DNA of 64,000 bases from Larsenimonas suaedae. GTDB taxonomy: Bacteria; Pseudomonadota; Gammaproteobacteria; Pseudomonadales; Halomonadaceae. The stretch is taken from NCBI RefSeq assembly GCF_023712105.1, contig NZ_JAMLJI010000004.1:248001-312000 (forward strand). The letters are read 5' to 3'. Below, in pieces: positions 46,690 to 55,537 of this stretch. The translations under genes and the position numbers were made by a program. Numbering within the stretch: position 1 is the first letter of the stretch; each line of letters opens with the position of its first letter. The notes under the pieces are model-generated. The model saw nothing but the letters and a program-made list of their open reading frames with translations. It was not told where the DNA came from and made no database searches.

Positions 46690-47730
46690 ATGACTTCCAT
46701 TCGCTTGACGCAGTACAGCCAAGGTGCCGGCAGTGGCTGCAAGGTGGCTCCTGACGTTCTGGACTCGATTCTTGCCAATGCAGGCCCCGGCGCCATCAAT
46801 AGCCAGCTGATCGTCGGTAACCAGGGGCACGAAGACGCCGCCGTTTTCGACCTCGGCACGGGCCAGGGCCTGGTCTCGACCACCGATTTCTTCATGCCGA
46901 TCGTCGACGATCCGTTCGATTTCGGGCGTATCGCTGCGACCAACGCCATGAGCGATGTCTACGCCATGGGCGGCAAGCCATTCATGGCGCTGGGAATTCT
47001 GTGTTGGCCGCTGTCGAAATTGCCGGCGAAGATCGCAGGCGATGTTGTCTCGGGCGCGCAGACCGTTTGCCGCGAGCTTGGGGTGGCGCTGTCCGGTGGG
47101 CATTCGATCGACACCGCCGAGCCGATCTTCGGGCTTTCGGTCAACGGCATGGTTCCGCTTGAAAATCTAAAGCGCAACATGGGTGCCAAACCCGGCGACA
47201 AGCTGTATCTGACCAAGCCCATCGGGACCGGTCTTTTGACCGAAGCCGAGCGCAAGGGCGGTCTTGATCCGGGCCACCGCGGCCTTGCCACCGAAACGAT
47301 GCTCAAGCCCAACCGCATCGGCGAGGCGCTGGGGCGCATCAAGGGTGTCAACGCCATGACCGACGTCTCCGGCTTCGGGCTTGCGGGCCACCTGGAAGAG
47401 ATGTGCCGAGGCAGCGGCGTGCAGGCGCGCATTGAGTTCAACAAGGTGCCCCGCATCAAGGTGGCCGAGGGCTATCGCCGGCAAGGCATCGTGCCGGAAG
47501 CGACTGCACGCAACCGCAACGCGCTTGGCAAGGCACTGAATCAGATGGACGACGCACACTGGCAGTGGCTCTGTGACCCGCAGACCTCCGGCGGACTTTT
47601 GGTCGCGGTTGACCCGGCCTGGGACGACGACGTCGAGCGTTTGGGGCGTGAGTATGGCATGACCCTTGAGCCGTTCGGAGAGTGCCTGAGAGCCAAGGAG
47701 GGGGCGCCGACGATCTCGGTCGTGGGGTAA
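46690..47730 (+). CDS. selD: Selenide, water dikinase with Cys-to-Ser at the catalytic position
   Basis: A 346-aa selenophosphate synthase aligned along its length with E. coli SelD (IRLTQYSQGAGSGCK, TTDFFMPIVDDPFDFG, MTDVSGFGLAGHL, CDPQTSGGLL). The glycine-rich loop that in E. coli reads GAGCGCK has Ser (AGT codon) in place of the essential Cys17, while the second Cys and the Lys are kept. In E. coli a C17S change abolishes selenophosphate formation. No mnmH or selA/selB is adjacent. Either chemistry differs or the enzyme is impaired. Confidence 0.93.
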   Translation: MTSIRLTQYSQGAGSGCKVAPDVLDSILANAGPGAINSQLIVGNQGHEDAAVFDLGTGQGLVSTTDFFMPIVDDPFDFGRIAATNAMSDVYAMGGKPFMALGILCWPLSKLPAKIAGDVVSGAQTVCRELGVALSGGHSIDTAEPIFGLSVNGMVPLENLKRNMGAKPGDKLYLTKPIGTGLLTEAERKGGLDPGHRGLATETMLKPNRIGEALGRIKGVNAMTDVSGFGLAGHLEEMCRGSGVQARIEFNKVPRIKVAEGYRRQGIVPEATARNRNALGKALNQMDDAHWQWLCDPQTSGGLLVAVDPAWDDDVERLGREYGMTLEPFGECLRAKEGAPTISVVG

Positions 47731-47744
47731 CGCCTGAGCCTTTC

Positions 47745-47774
47745 AAAAACGCCCCGAATTCGGGGCGTTTTTTT
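47745..47774. terminator. Rho-independent terminator, palindromic
   Basis: AAAAACGCCCCGAATTCGGG continuing to GCGTTTTTTT forms an uninterrupted inverted repeat. It acts for selD and probably for the convergent amidotransferase-like gene. Confidence 0.9.
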
Positions 47775-47805
47775 ATGTGTCAGGACGAACGGTTTACGGG
47801 GGCGC

Positions 47806-48489
47806 TCAATCGATCAGCTCATCGAGCCAGGCGAGCATCAGGCGGTCGAGAATTGGGGCCAGCCGGTCAAAGCGCTTGCCGATATCCAGTGCGTCTGCCT
47901 CGAATTGAGTATAGGGACCTTCGGTTGCGGTCTTGGCGTTGTACTGCGCGCGGGCCCAGGCCGGCGTGGCCTCGGGATGGCCCTGCAGGGCGATGACTCG
48001 GTTGTAGTCCCAGCTGAAGCCCTGAACCGGGCTTGCCGCGCTCGCGCCGATGGGCGTGCACCCCTCCGGCAGGCCGAACACGCGCTCGCGCCATTGAAAC
48101 AGATCGAACGTTTCCGGAAGCGGCAGCGCACAGTCTTCGTGGCGCGTAACGGTATGCCAACCGATTTCAGGCCATGCGGCTGGTGAGACCACGGCGCCGA
48201 GTTGTTCGGCGATGAGCTCCGCGCCAAGGCCAAGGCCAAGCAGGGGCTTGTTGCTTTTGAGGATGCGATCGATCAACTGCCGTTCGCGTTTTGACCACCC
48301 AAGCTGTGCGCCGCCGCTGACCGGTGACGGTCCACCCAGTACGACCAGCGCATCGAAATCGCTTGGGCGTGGCGGCACTTCGTCTTTATGAAGTTCGCAG
48401 ACGTTGTAGCTGTGTCCCATGCCAGTCAGCCAGTCAGCCAGCCGCGCAGGTGCATCTTCGTCGCTATGCTGTAGGAAATAGATGTGCAT
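47806..48489 (-). CDS. Class I glutamine-amidotransferase-like protein lacking the nucleophile Cys
   Basis: A 227-aa GATase1-fold protein (DFDALVVLGGPSPVSG, ALQGHPEATP). The nucleophile elbow, normally GICLGAQLIA, reads LLGLGLGAELIA: the Cys codon position is GGC (Gly), one base from TGC. The His-x-Glu part is kept as HPE. Hydrolysis of glutamine by the usual thiol mechanism should not be possible. The gene is otherwise intact and divergent from the Atl gene. Confidence 0.85.
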   Translation of the reverse strand: MHIYFLQHSDEDAPARLADWLTGMGHSYNVCELHKDEVPPRPSDFDALVVLGGPSPVSGGAQLGWSKRERQLIDRILKSNKPLLGLGLGAELIAEQLGAVVSPAAWPEIGWHTVTRHEDCALPLPETFDLFQWRERVFGLPEGCTPIGASAASPVQGFSWDYNRVIALQGHPEATPAWARAQYNAKTATEGPYTQFEADALDIGKRFDRLAPILDRLMLAWLDELID

Positions 48490-48539
48490 GATTCCCTCAT
48501 GATGAAAACAGCGAGTGCGTTAATTTAGCGGAGGAACCG

Positions 48540-48833
48540 GTGAAAGAGGCGTTAAAAGAACAGGTTACCACGGTCATGGCGCGCATACCCGAGGGCCGGG
48601 TCACGACCTACGGCACCATCGCCAGGATGACTGAAGGCGCGACGGCCCGCTCGGTCGGCTATGTGCTCAGAACGCTGCCGGCCGGGCATGACTTGCCGTG
48701 GTTTCGTATCGTGCGCTCCGGCGGCGTTCTGGCCGACCACGGTGGCGCGGATGATCAGCGTCGACGCCTGCAGGATGAAGGCATTGTCTTTGATGAGCGG
48801 GGGCGAATTCCGGCGCGTTTTTTCTGGCCGTGA
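48540..48833 (+). CDS. Alkyltransferase-like protein (Atl/YbaZ type)
   Basis: A 97-aa relative of O6-alkylguanine-DNA alkyltransferase. The helix-turn-helix and arginine finger region (ATARSVGYVLRTLP) is present. The active-site Cys of PCHRV is replaced by Trp (PWFRIVRSGG), as in Atl1/YbaZ, which bind bulky O6-alkylguanine and hand it to nucleotide excision repair. It uses a GTG start at 48540 with GGAGGA upstream. Confidence 0.9.
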   Translation: MKEALKEQVTTVMARIPEGRVTTYGTIARMTEGATARSVGYVLRTLPAGHDLPWFRIVRSGGVLADHGGADDQRRRLQDEGIVFDERGRIPARFFWP

Positions 48834-48863
48834 ACCAGGCGTGAACGGAGGTGATGCCTTCAT

Positions 48864-49223
48864 TCAAACGCGCTCGGTACGGTAGGCAAGCCAGTCTCCG
48901 TGGGGTAACGGCCGTGCCGTGTCAGGAAGGGCATCGAAGCGGTAGTACCAGGCCTTGCCGTAAGGCGTTGAAAGGGTCGTGGCACGCGTCATGGCACCGT
49001 GTGCCAGATGCTGGTCGAGCCAGGCCAGATGCGCATCACTCAAGGTGTATACTTCCCCGTCGATGGCAATATTGCCGGGTTCAAACAACGCGGTTTCCTG
49101 CGGGGTTTCGAACAAACGAAATCGAGGTCGTGTGCGGTGATGGCCCAGCAGGCGGGCACCGTCCAGCAGGTGGTGGTTCGGTGCGCTTCTAAGGCAATCG
49201 GCGTAGGCGAACAGGCGCGGCAT
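48864..49223 (-). CDS. Gamma-glutamylcyclotransferase-fold protein
   Basis: A 119-aa protein with the GGCT/AIG2 fold: N-terminal LFAYADCLR (the usual YGTLR strand-loop), then GEVYTLSDAHLAWLD and a C-terminal PLPHGDWLAYR. The catalytic Glu usually found at LDxYEG is not seen (LDQHLAHG), so activity is doubtful. The start at 49223 is the first Met preceding the domain. It is convergent with the Atl gene. Confidence 0.72.
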   Translation of the reverse strand: MPRLFAYADCLRSAPNHHLLDGARLLGHHRTRPRFRLFETPQETALFEPGNIAIDGEVYTLSDAHLAWLDQHLAHGAMTRATTLSTPYGKAWYYRFDALPDTARPLPHGDWLAYRTERV

Positions 49224-49327
49224 GAGCGCTCCTTGAGCAACAGTGCGATGTGCCACAAAGCTAGCATATTTGTCGAGCGGGCGCGGCGGACGGCCCGATC
49301 GACCCCAACGCGGAATCAAGGCAGAAA

Positions 49328-49915
49328 ATGGACACCATGAACGTTACCGAGCACGCGGCCACCCGTATCCGTGCGTTGAGTGATTCTCAAGCGTTGGCGC
49401 TGGCCGCGGCGCTTTGCGAGCGAATGCTGCCGAATTACGCCCTTTATACCGAGCTGACCGGGCAGGGGGATATGCATCGCGTTCGCGTGATGATGGATCT
49501 GATCTGGGAGCAGCTGGGTCCGAGCCAGGCTCGAATCGATTTCGAGCGTCAGAGCGAAAAGCTCGAGGAACTCGAGCCGGATATCGATCACGACGATAGC
49601 CTTGGGGCTCGTCTTGCGCTTGAGACGACCATGGCGCTTTCAAGCTGTTTCGATGGTCTTCAAAAATCGCGCCCGATCGACAGCGCCATGGAAGTCGCCC
49701 AGCTTTCAAGTGCGGGCGTTGCGCGGTTTCTCGAGTTGAGCCGTGACGCAGACGATGACGCCGATTTGACCCAGGAGCCCCTGATGCAGGATGAGCAGGC
49801 GTTTCTGGAGGCCGTGCTCGATCAGATCGAGGCGGGGCTTGATCGAGCGCAGCTCAAGGCCGTGAAGCGCCTTGCTCGCAACGAGGGCGTCAGTAACGTG
49901 GGCGTGGCGCTTTAA
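49328..49915 (+). CDS. DUF416 (YjaG) family protein
   Basis: A 195-aa all-helical protein resembling E. coli YjaG (ALCERMLPNYALYTELTG, MDLIWEQLG, FERQSEKLEELEPD). YjaG is widely conserved in gammaproteobacteria without an assigned function. The C-terminus NEGVSNVGVAL matches the family. It is convergent with hisF. Confidence 0.88.
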   Translation: MDTMNVTEHAATRIRALSDSQALALAAALCERMLPNYALYTELTGQGDMHRVRVMMDLIWEQLGPSQARIDFERQSEKLEELEPDIDHDDSLGARLALETTMALSSCFDGLQKSRPIDSAMEVAQLSSAGVARFLELSRDADDDADLTQEPLMQDEQAFLEAVLDQIEAGLDRAQLKAVKRLARNEGVSNVGVAL

Positions 49916-49931
49916 TCAGGGCGTCGGATGA

Positions 49932-49956
49932 GGCGCAAAGGCTTGGTCTTTGCGCC
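49932..49956. terminator. Stem-loop between yjaG-like gene and hisF
   Basis: GGCGCAAAG, 7-nt loop, CTTTGCGCC; perfect 9-bp stem without a T run, between convergent stops. Confidence 0.5.
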
Positions 49957-49981
49957 CCTGACTCGAGACGGTCAGTGACCT

Positions 49982-50755
49982 TCAGAGGCGCATTTCGATG
50001 CCCTGATCGGCCATGTAGCGCTTGGCGTCTTCAACCGTATGTTCGCCGAAGTGAAAGATGCTGGCTGCCAGTACTGCATCGGCGCCACCTTCCTTGACCC
50101 CGGCCACGAGGTCGTCAAGCGAGCCGACGCCGCCGGAGGCAATGACCGGCACGGAGACGGCGTCACTGATCGCGCGCGTCATCGGGAGGTTAAAGCCCTG
50201 ACGCGTTCCGTCGCGGTCCATACTGGTCAGAAGAATTTCACCGGCGCCGTACTCGACCATCTTGCGTGCCCAGTCGACCGCGTCCAGCCCGGTTTCCTTG
50301 CGCCCACCATGAGTAAAGACTTCCCACTTGAGCGGTTCATCCTCGGTGCTGACCTGTTTGGCGTCGATCGCGACCACAATGCACTGGCTGCCAAAGCGCT
50401 CGGCGGCTTCCCGAACGAATTCCGGGTGGGTGACGGCAGTGGTGTTGATCGAGACCTTATCGGCGCCGGCGTTGAGCAGCGCCCGAATGTCTTCGCAGGT
50501 GCGAATGCCGCCGCCGACGGTGAGCGGTATAAAGACCTCGCTTGCGATCCGGCTGACCATGTCGAGCGTTGTGCCGCGCCCTTCATGGCTTGCCGTGATG
50601 TCGAGAAAGGTAATTTCGTCGGCATTTTGCTGGTTGTAGCTTTTGGCGACCTCGACCGGGTCCCCGGCGTCGCGGATGCCGACGAAATTGATGCCCTTGA
50701 CCACGCGCCCGCGATCAACATCCAGGCACGGTATGATGCGCTTGGCCAGGCTCAT
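49982..50755 (-). CDS. hisF: Imidazole glycerol phosphate synthase subunit HisF
   Basis: A 257-aa (beta/alpha)8 cyclase that, with HisH, forms imidazole glycerol phosphate and AICAR. Catalytic Asp residues are in [14 protein letters not shown] and [12 protein letters not shown]; phosphate loops GGGIRT and ASGGVGS are present. Its ATG overlaps the hisA stop (ATGA). It is last in the hisB-hisH-hisA-hisF unit. Confidence 0.97.
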   Translation of the reverse strand: MSLAKRIIPCLDVDRGRVVKGINFVGIRDAGDPVEVAKSYNQQNADEITFLDITASHEGRGTTLDMVSRIASEVFIPLTVGGGIRTCEDIRALLNAGADKVSINTTAVTHPEFVREAAERFGSQCIVVAIDAKQVSTEDEPLKWEVFTHGGRKETGLDAVDWARKMVEYGAGEILLTSMDRDGTRQGFNLPMTRAISDAVSVPVIASGGVGSLDDLVAGVKEGGADAVLAASIFHFGEHTVEDAKRYMADQGIEMRL

Positions 50756-51498
50756 GAGCCTTCTCCTGCCTTGCGATCGCACAGGGCCTGGGCTTCTTCG
50801 ACATCAAGCGAACCTTCATAGATGGCGCGGCCGGTGATGGCGCCCAGGATGCCCTGGTCGGCCACATCGGCAAGACCTTCGATGTCCTCGAGGTTGGTTA
50901 CACCGCCTGAGGCGATGACCGGCAGACCGCCTTCACGGGCAAGCTCGACGGTCGCGTCGATGTTGACCCCCTGCATCATGCCGTCACGGGCGATGTCGGT
51001 ATAGACGATGCTCTCGACGCCATCGTTGGCGAATCGCTTGGCAAGTTCTGTTGCCTTGATGGTCGAGACCTCGGCCCAGCCGTCGGTCGCGACAAACCCG
51101 TCGCGGGCATCGAGTCCGACAATGATGTGGCCTGGAAAGGCCTTGCACATCTCGGTAACGAACTCCGGCTCTTTTACCGCCTTGGTACCGATAATGACGT
51201 AGGAAACACCGGCATCGAGGTAGTACTGAATGGTTTCACGGGAGCGAATGCCGCCGCCGATCTGGATGGGAAGGTCGGGGTAGGCCCGTGCGATGGCGGT
51301 TACCGCCTCGCCGTTGATCGGCCGCCCTTCGAAGGCCCCATTGAGATCGACCAGGTGCAGGCGGCGTGCGCCGGCGTCAACCCAGCGGCGCGCCATGGCG
51401 ACCGGGTCGGCGCCATAGTCGGTCGCATCATCCATTCGGCCCTGCTTGAGACGAACACAGTGGCCGTCCTTGAGATCGATAGCGGGTATGACCAGCAT
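50752..51498 (-). CDS. hisA: Phosphoribosylformimino-AICAR-phosphate isomerase HisA
   Basis: A 248-aa TIM barrel performing the Amadori rearrangement of ProFAR. N-terminal [17 protein letters not shown] carries the catalytic Asp, and [12 protein letters not shown] the second; GGGIRS and ASGGV bind phosphates. It overlaps hisF by four bases and follows hisH by 38 bp. Confidence 0.97.
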   Translation of the reverse strand: MLVIPAIDLKDGHCVRLKQGRMDDATDYGADPVAMARRWVDAGARRLHLVDLNGAFEGRPINGEAVTAIARAYPDLPIQIGGGIRSRETIQYYLDAGVSYVIIGTKAVKEPEFVTEMCKAFPGHIIVGLDARDGFVATDGWAEVSTIKATELAKRFANDGVESIVYTDIARDGMMQGVNIDATVELAREGGLPVIASGGVTNLEDIEGLADVADQGILGAITGRAIYEGSLDVEEAQALCDRKAGEGS

Positions 51499-51536
51499 GT
51501 CGTGTCGAATCCTTTATTGTTGAATGTGGGCCGTAA

Positions 51537-52178
51537 TCAGGGGGCCCAGTGCACGAAGTTTTCCAAAAGCTTGAGGCCGACGCCGGCGCTTTTTTCAGGA
51601 TGAAACTGAACGGCAAACACCGCGTCCCGGCCAGTGGCGATGTGCGCCTGATGATGGCCGTAGCGGGTGGTGCCGAACACGTGGGCGTCGTTTTCGGCCG
51701 AGACGAAATAGCTGTGAACGAAATAGAAGCGTTCACCGGTGGCAATACCTTCCCACAGCGGATGCATATGGTGCTGATCGACCCGGTTCCAGCCCATGTG
51801 CGGCACCTTGAGGCGGTGACCTTCGTCATCGGTCATGGTGTCATCGAAGCGCTTGACCTTGCCCGGCAGGTAATCGAGGCAGTGCACACCGCCGTTTTCC
51901 TCGCTGTGACTCATGAGCATCTGCTGGCCTACACAGATACCGAGCAGCGGTTTGTCGGCGTCGGTCAGGAGCTCGTTGACAAGCCCCTTGAGCTGGGTGC
52001 GTTCAAGTTCGCCCATGCAGTCACGAATCGCGCCCTGGCCCGGAAGCACAACACGGGTCGCGCCCTTGATCGCGCGCGCATCTCGCGTGATGGTGACACG
52101 TTCGTCGCCGACATGTTCCAGCGCCTTGGCAACGGAGTGCAGGTTGCCCATCCCATAATCGATGACGGCAATGGTCAT
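51537..52178 (-). CDS. hisH: Imidazole glycerol phosphate synthase glutaminase subunit HisH
   Basis: A 213-aa class I glutaminase supplying ammonia to HisF. The triad is complete: Cys in LLGICVGQQML, and His/Glu in AVQFHPEKS. GMGNLHSVAKAL is the typical N-terminus. It lies between hisB and hisA. Confidence 0.97.
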   Translation of the reverse strand: MTIAVIDYGMGNLHSVAKALEHVGDERVTITRDARAIKGATRVVLPGQGAIRDCMGELERTQLKGLVNELLTDADKPLLGICVGQQMLMSHSEENGGVHCLDYLPGKVKRFDDTMTDDEGHRLKVPHMGWNRVDQHHMHPLWEGIATGERFYFVHSYFVSAENDAHVFGTTRYGHHQAHIATGRDAVFAVQFHPEKSAGVGLKLLENFVHWAP

Positions 52179-52215
52179 GTAGTCTCCTGGTCGTCACATC
52201 AATGAAAGCGGTAGC

Positions 52216-52824
52216 TTACAGGCTACCCTTGGTCGAGGCGATACGCCCGGCCATGCGTGGGTCACGTTCGGCGGCCATGCGAAGCGCGCGTCCGAAGGCC
52301 TTGAAGATGGTCTCGACCTGATGGTGAGCATTGTCGCCTTTCAGGTTGTCGATGTGCACGGTGGCCTGGGCGTGGTTTGCAAAGCCCTGGAAGAACTCCG
52401 AGACCAGTTGGGTGTCAAACCGGCCGATGGTTGCCCGGGTAAACGGTGCGTTCAAGAATAGCCCCGGGCGTCCGGAAAAATCGATGACCACTCGGGAAAG
52501 CGCTTCGTCGAGCGGTACATAAGCGTGGCCGTACCGGTAGATGCCTTTCTTGTCGCCCAGCGCTTTCGCAAACGCCTGGCCGAGTGTAATGCCGACGTCT
52601 TCAACCGTATGATGATCATCGATGTGAAGGTCGCCCTGGGCGTCGATACTGATGTCGATCTGTCCGTGGCGGGCGATCTGATCGAGCATGTGTTCGAAAA
52701 ACGGGACTCCGGTGTCTGCCTTCAGGTCGCCGTTGCCATCAAGGTCGATGGACACGGTAATCTGCGTTTCCTGAGTGTTTCGGGTAACGGTGGCAGTTCG
52801 GGTGTCCAGGTCGGGACGAGACAT
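52216..52824 (-). CDS. hisB: Imidazoleglycerol-phosphate dehydratase HisB
   Basis: A 202-aa Mn enzyme with the metal motifs [22 protein letters not shown] and the second-half GLNAHI-like VRNHAQ equivalent ([10 protein letters not shown]), plus GDNAHHQVE. It is monofunctional, without the histidinol-phosphatase fusion of enterics. The start at 52824 has GGAGAG upstream. It is first gene of the hisBHAF unit. Confidence 0.97.
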   Translation of the reverse strand: MSRPDLDTRTATVTRNTQETQITVSIDLDGNGDLKADTGVPFFEHMLDQIARHGQIDISIDAQGDLHIDDHHTVEDVGITLGQAFAKALGDKKGIYRYGHAYVPLDEALSRVVIDFSGRPGLFLNAPFTRATIGRFDTQLVSEFFQGFANHAQATVHIDNLKGDNAHHQVETIFKAFGRALRMAAERDPRMAGRIASTKGSL

Positions 52825-52892
52825 CGCACTCTCCGGCAAGCTCGGTTGGAATCCAGGCGGCCAATTAAACGGACGCCCTGTGAAATGGGGTC

Positions 52893-52898
52893 ATTATA
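52893..52898 (-). promoter_or_regulatory. Candidate -10 element for the his unit
   Basis: A perfect TATAAT on the minus strand 69 bp upstream of the hisB ATG. No good -35 hexamer is seen at 16-18 bp, so this is tentative. Confidence 0.35.
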
Positions 52899-53104
52899 GA
52901 GAAGGCGCCGTGCCATCCGCTACACTAGGACGCCGCCGCCGATAAATGAGCGTGCAGGCTACCTGCATTGGCGGTCATTCGTTTCAGTTTATGCCTGCGG
53001 CGACGATGTTAGAAAAGGGATGGCCCGCCTGCTGCGAGCCATCATCTCGCGCGATATGTTGCGCAATGGATGCGCGAACAGGCCATTTGCAAGGGAGTTT
53101 TTCG

Positions 53105-55432
53105 ATGAAAGCACTGGTTCGCCTCCTGTTGGCAGCGATCGGCGTTTTGGCGTTATTGCTGGTATGTGGCGTGATCTATGTCACGACGTTTCTGGATCCG
53201 AACGATCTCAAGCCGCGCATGGTCGAGGCGGTCAAGGCACAGACCGGACTGGATCTGACGCTGAGCGGCCCGCTGGACTGGTCGTTCTATCCTCACCTTG
53301 GCATGTCGATTCAGGACGCGTCAGTGCGTCTGCCGGAGTCTGACGCCAATGCTTCACCGCTGGCCTCGGTCAAAAGCGCCGATGTGGAAGTCGCTTTCGC
53401 ACCGCTTCTGGTCGGAGATGTATCGATCGACGGGATCACCGTCAACGGGCTCAAGCTTGATTTGAAACGCGATGAGCAGGGACGAGGCAACTGGGTTCAG
53501 GTACTCGATCATATGGGCGAGAGTCAGGGCACGCTTTCCAACGACAAGCCCAAGGCCTCTCGGCCGGTCTCTCCGCAGAATGCGGCCAGCCAGCCGCTGG
53601 GCATCGACATCGCACGACTCAACGTCAATAACGGCTGGATTCATTATCAGGACCTTGAAAGCGGCGCTGAATATACCCTCGACAAGGTCATGATCGAAGG
53701 TTCGAACATCGTGCCGACGCAGTCGTTCCCGCTGACCATGAGTTTCGAGCTCGCCAGCAAGGCGCCCGAGTTCACCTCGGAAGTCTCGCTTAAAACCCAG
53801 GCAAGGGCCGACCTTGCCGCCAAGCGTTATGAGCTGTCCAAGCTTGCCGTCAATAGCCGCACTCACTACCCCGCCCTCGACGACGCTCATGAGCAAGTGC
53901 TTGATGCCAGTGTCGAGCGCCTCGTTGCGGATACTCAGGCGAGTCGATATCAGCTTGAGGGCGTGACCTTCGACGGTGAAAGTTACCTGCCGGGTGAAAC
54001 CGAGAAGGCGCTGCCCTTTGCCGCGTCGCTTTCTGCAGAGGCCGATCTTTCACAGCAGACAGCAGCCTTGACCGATGTGAGCGTGACAAGTGGTGATGAC
54101 CTTCGCTTGAGTGGTGGTCTGAACGTAACCGGGCTTTTGGATGCGCCCTCGTATAACGGCACGCTGACGCTTGCGCCGTTCAATGTGCGCCAATGGCTTT
54201 CCGATCACTTGAACGTGTCTCTTCCCAGTGCGGACAAGAGCGCGTTGACCAAATTGGCCTTCAGCTCGCCCATCAAGGGCGATCTCAATACGCTGAAGCT
54301 GCCTGATCTTGATATTGCACTCGATGATCAGGATTTCTCCGGCGAGGCCGAGCTTGGCCTCAAGGGGCAGCGACTGATGCTTGCGTTGACCGGTAAGCGC
54401 CTTGACCTTGATCGTTATCTGGCGCCGCCGAAAGACAGTGCTGGTCAGGCCTCACGCAGTGCTCTGATCCGCTCGGCAATGGCCGAGGAAAAAGGCGCGG
54501 CCGATGCGTCTGGAGTGGTGCCGGTTGAGCTTCTCAAGACGTTGTCGCTGGATCTGGGGGTGAAGCTTGATCAGATGACTCTCAAGGGAATGACGCTGTC
54601 TGATGTGGCGCTGGCTGTATCGGGACGCAATGGCCAGCATACCCTCGATCATCTCAACGCCAATCTCTACGGTGGATCAGCCGCGTTCAAGGGTGCGCTC
54701 AATGTGCTTCAATCGCCGATCGCATGGCGCTTTTCGGAGCAGATCAAAGGCGTTCAGCTCAAGCCGCTGCTTGCTGACGCTACCCAAAAACCAGCCAAGA
54801 TTCAGGGCACCCTGGCACTCGAGGGCACCCAGACCTCGCGGACAAATGAGTTCGACAGCATGCTGACCAATCTGAACGGTCGCGTCGATTTTCATGTAAC
54901 CGATGGGGCACTGCTGGGTCAGAACCTATCCAGGGCCATGTGCGGTGCGGTTGCGACGCTGAGCGGCAAGCAGGGGACACGTGAGTGGTCCGAGGATACG
55001 CCATTCAAGACACTTCAAGGCACGTTCAAGATTACAGACGGTATCGCCCGAAACGATGATTTTGAGCTTTCGATTCCCGGGCTTCGTTTCGACGGTGCCG
55101 GTGAGGCCAATCTGCCTACGGCCCGATTCGACTACGGCCTCAAGGGCCATTTCGTGAATACGGCGGACCCGGATGCTTGTCGTGTCAGTGACAAGTTCCA
55201 GCGTGTGGCATTCCCTGTGCGCTGCAAGGGCGAATTTTCCGGTGAGCCCGGTTCCTGGTGCGGGGTTGACCGTGACGCGCTTCAGGCGTCACTGGGGTCG
55301 TTGGCCGTGAGCGAAGCCAAGCGCAAGACTCAGAAAGAGCTCGAGCGTGGCATCAATGACAAGGTGAGTGAAAAGTTTGGAAGTGACACCGCCAAGGAAC
55401 TAAAAAACGCATTGGATGGTCTATTTAACTGA
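53105..55432 (+). CDS. asmA: AsmA family envelope protein
   Basis: A 775-aa protein with one N-terminal membrane anchor (residues about 5-30) and a long periplasmic beta-rich AsmA/chorein-like repeat body (DLKPRMVEAVKAQTGLDLTL near the start; C-terminal GLRFDGAGEANLPTARFDYG and CRVSDKFQRVAFPVRCKG). AsmA-like proteins are thought to bridge the periplasm for phospholipid transport. The ATG at 53105 is the one preceding the anchor; the frame opens earlier (52946) but that part is not membrane-like. Strong terminator follows. Confidence 0.9.
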   Translation: MKALVRLLLAAIGVLALLLVCGVIYVTTFLDPNDLKPRMVEAVKAQTGLDLTLSGPLDWSFYPHLGMSIQDASVRLPESDANASPLASVKSADVEVAFAPLLVGDVSIDGITVNGLKLDLKRDEQGRGNWVQVLDHMGESQGTLSNDKPKASRPVSPQNAASQPLGIDIARLNVNNGWIHYQDLESGAEYTLDKVMIEGSNIVPTQSFPLTMSFELASKAPEFTSEVSLKTQARADLAAKRYELSKLAVNSRTHYPALDDAHEQVLDASVERLVADTQASRYQLEGVTFDGESYLPGETEKALPFAASLSAEADLSQQTAALTDVSVTSGDDLRLSGGLNVTGLLDAPSYNGTLTLAPFNVRQWLSDHLNVSLPSADKSALTKLAFSSPIKGDLNTLKLPDLDIALDDQDFSGEAELGLKGQRLMLALTGKRLDLDRYLAPPKDSAGQASRSALIRSAMAEEKGAADASGVVPVELLKTLSLDLGVKLDQMTLKGMTLSDVALAVSGRNGQHTLDHLNANLYGGSAAFKGALNVLQSPIAWRFSEQIKGVQLKPLLADATQKPAKIQGTLALEGTQTSRTNEFDSMLTNLNGRVDFHVTDGALLGQNLSRAMCGAVATLSGKQGTREWSEDTPFKTLQGTFKITDGIARNDDFELSIPGLRFDGAGEANLPTARFDYGLKGHFVNTADPDACRVSDKFQRVAFPVRCKGEFSGEPGSWCGVDRDALQASLGSLAVSEAKRKTQKELERGINDKVSEKFGSDTAKELKNALDGLFN

Positions 55433-55455
55433 GCAATCCTTCAAAAGCCAGTTTT

Positions 55456-55485
55456 AAGCGCCGACACCCGTTCGGCGCTTTTTTT
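55456..55485 (+). terminator. Rho-independent terminator of asmA
   Basis: AAGCGCCGA, 7-nt loop, TCGGCGCTT and seven T residues. Confidence 0.88.
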
Positions 55486-55537
55486 ATGTCCGTCACAAAC
55501 CGGCATAATGGCGGGACCATGACGATGAGGAGAGCGC

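Noticed and set aside
46690..46750. Selenocysteine at the SelD active site.
   Set aside because: The codon is AGT, not TGA, and no SECIS-like element is needed; it is a plain serine.
52946..53104. N-terminal extension of the AsmA protein.
   Set aside because: The added 53 residues are Cys/Met-rich and not signal-like, and no ribosome site supports an upstream start; the membrane anchor begins right after the ATG at 53105.
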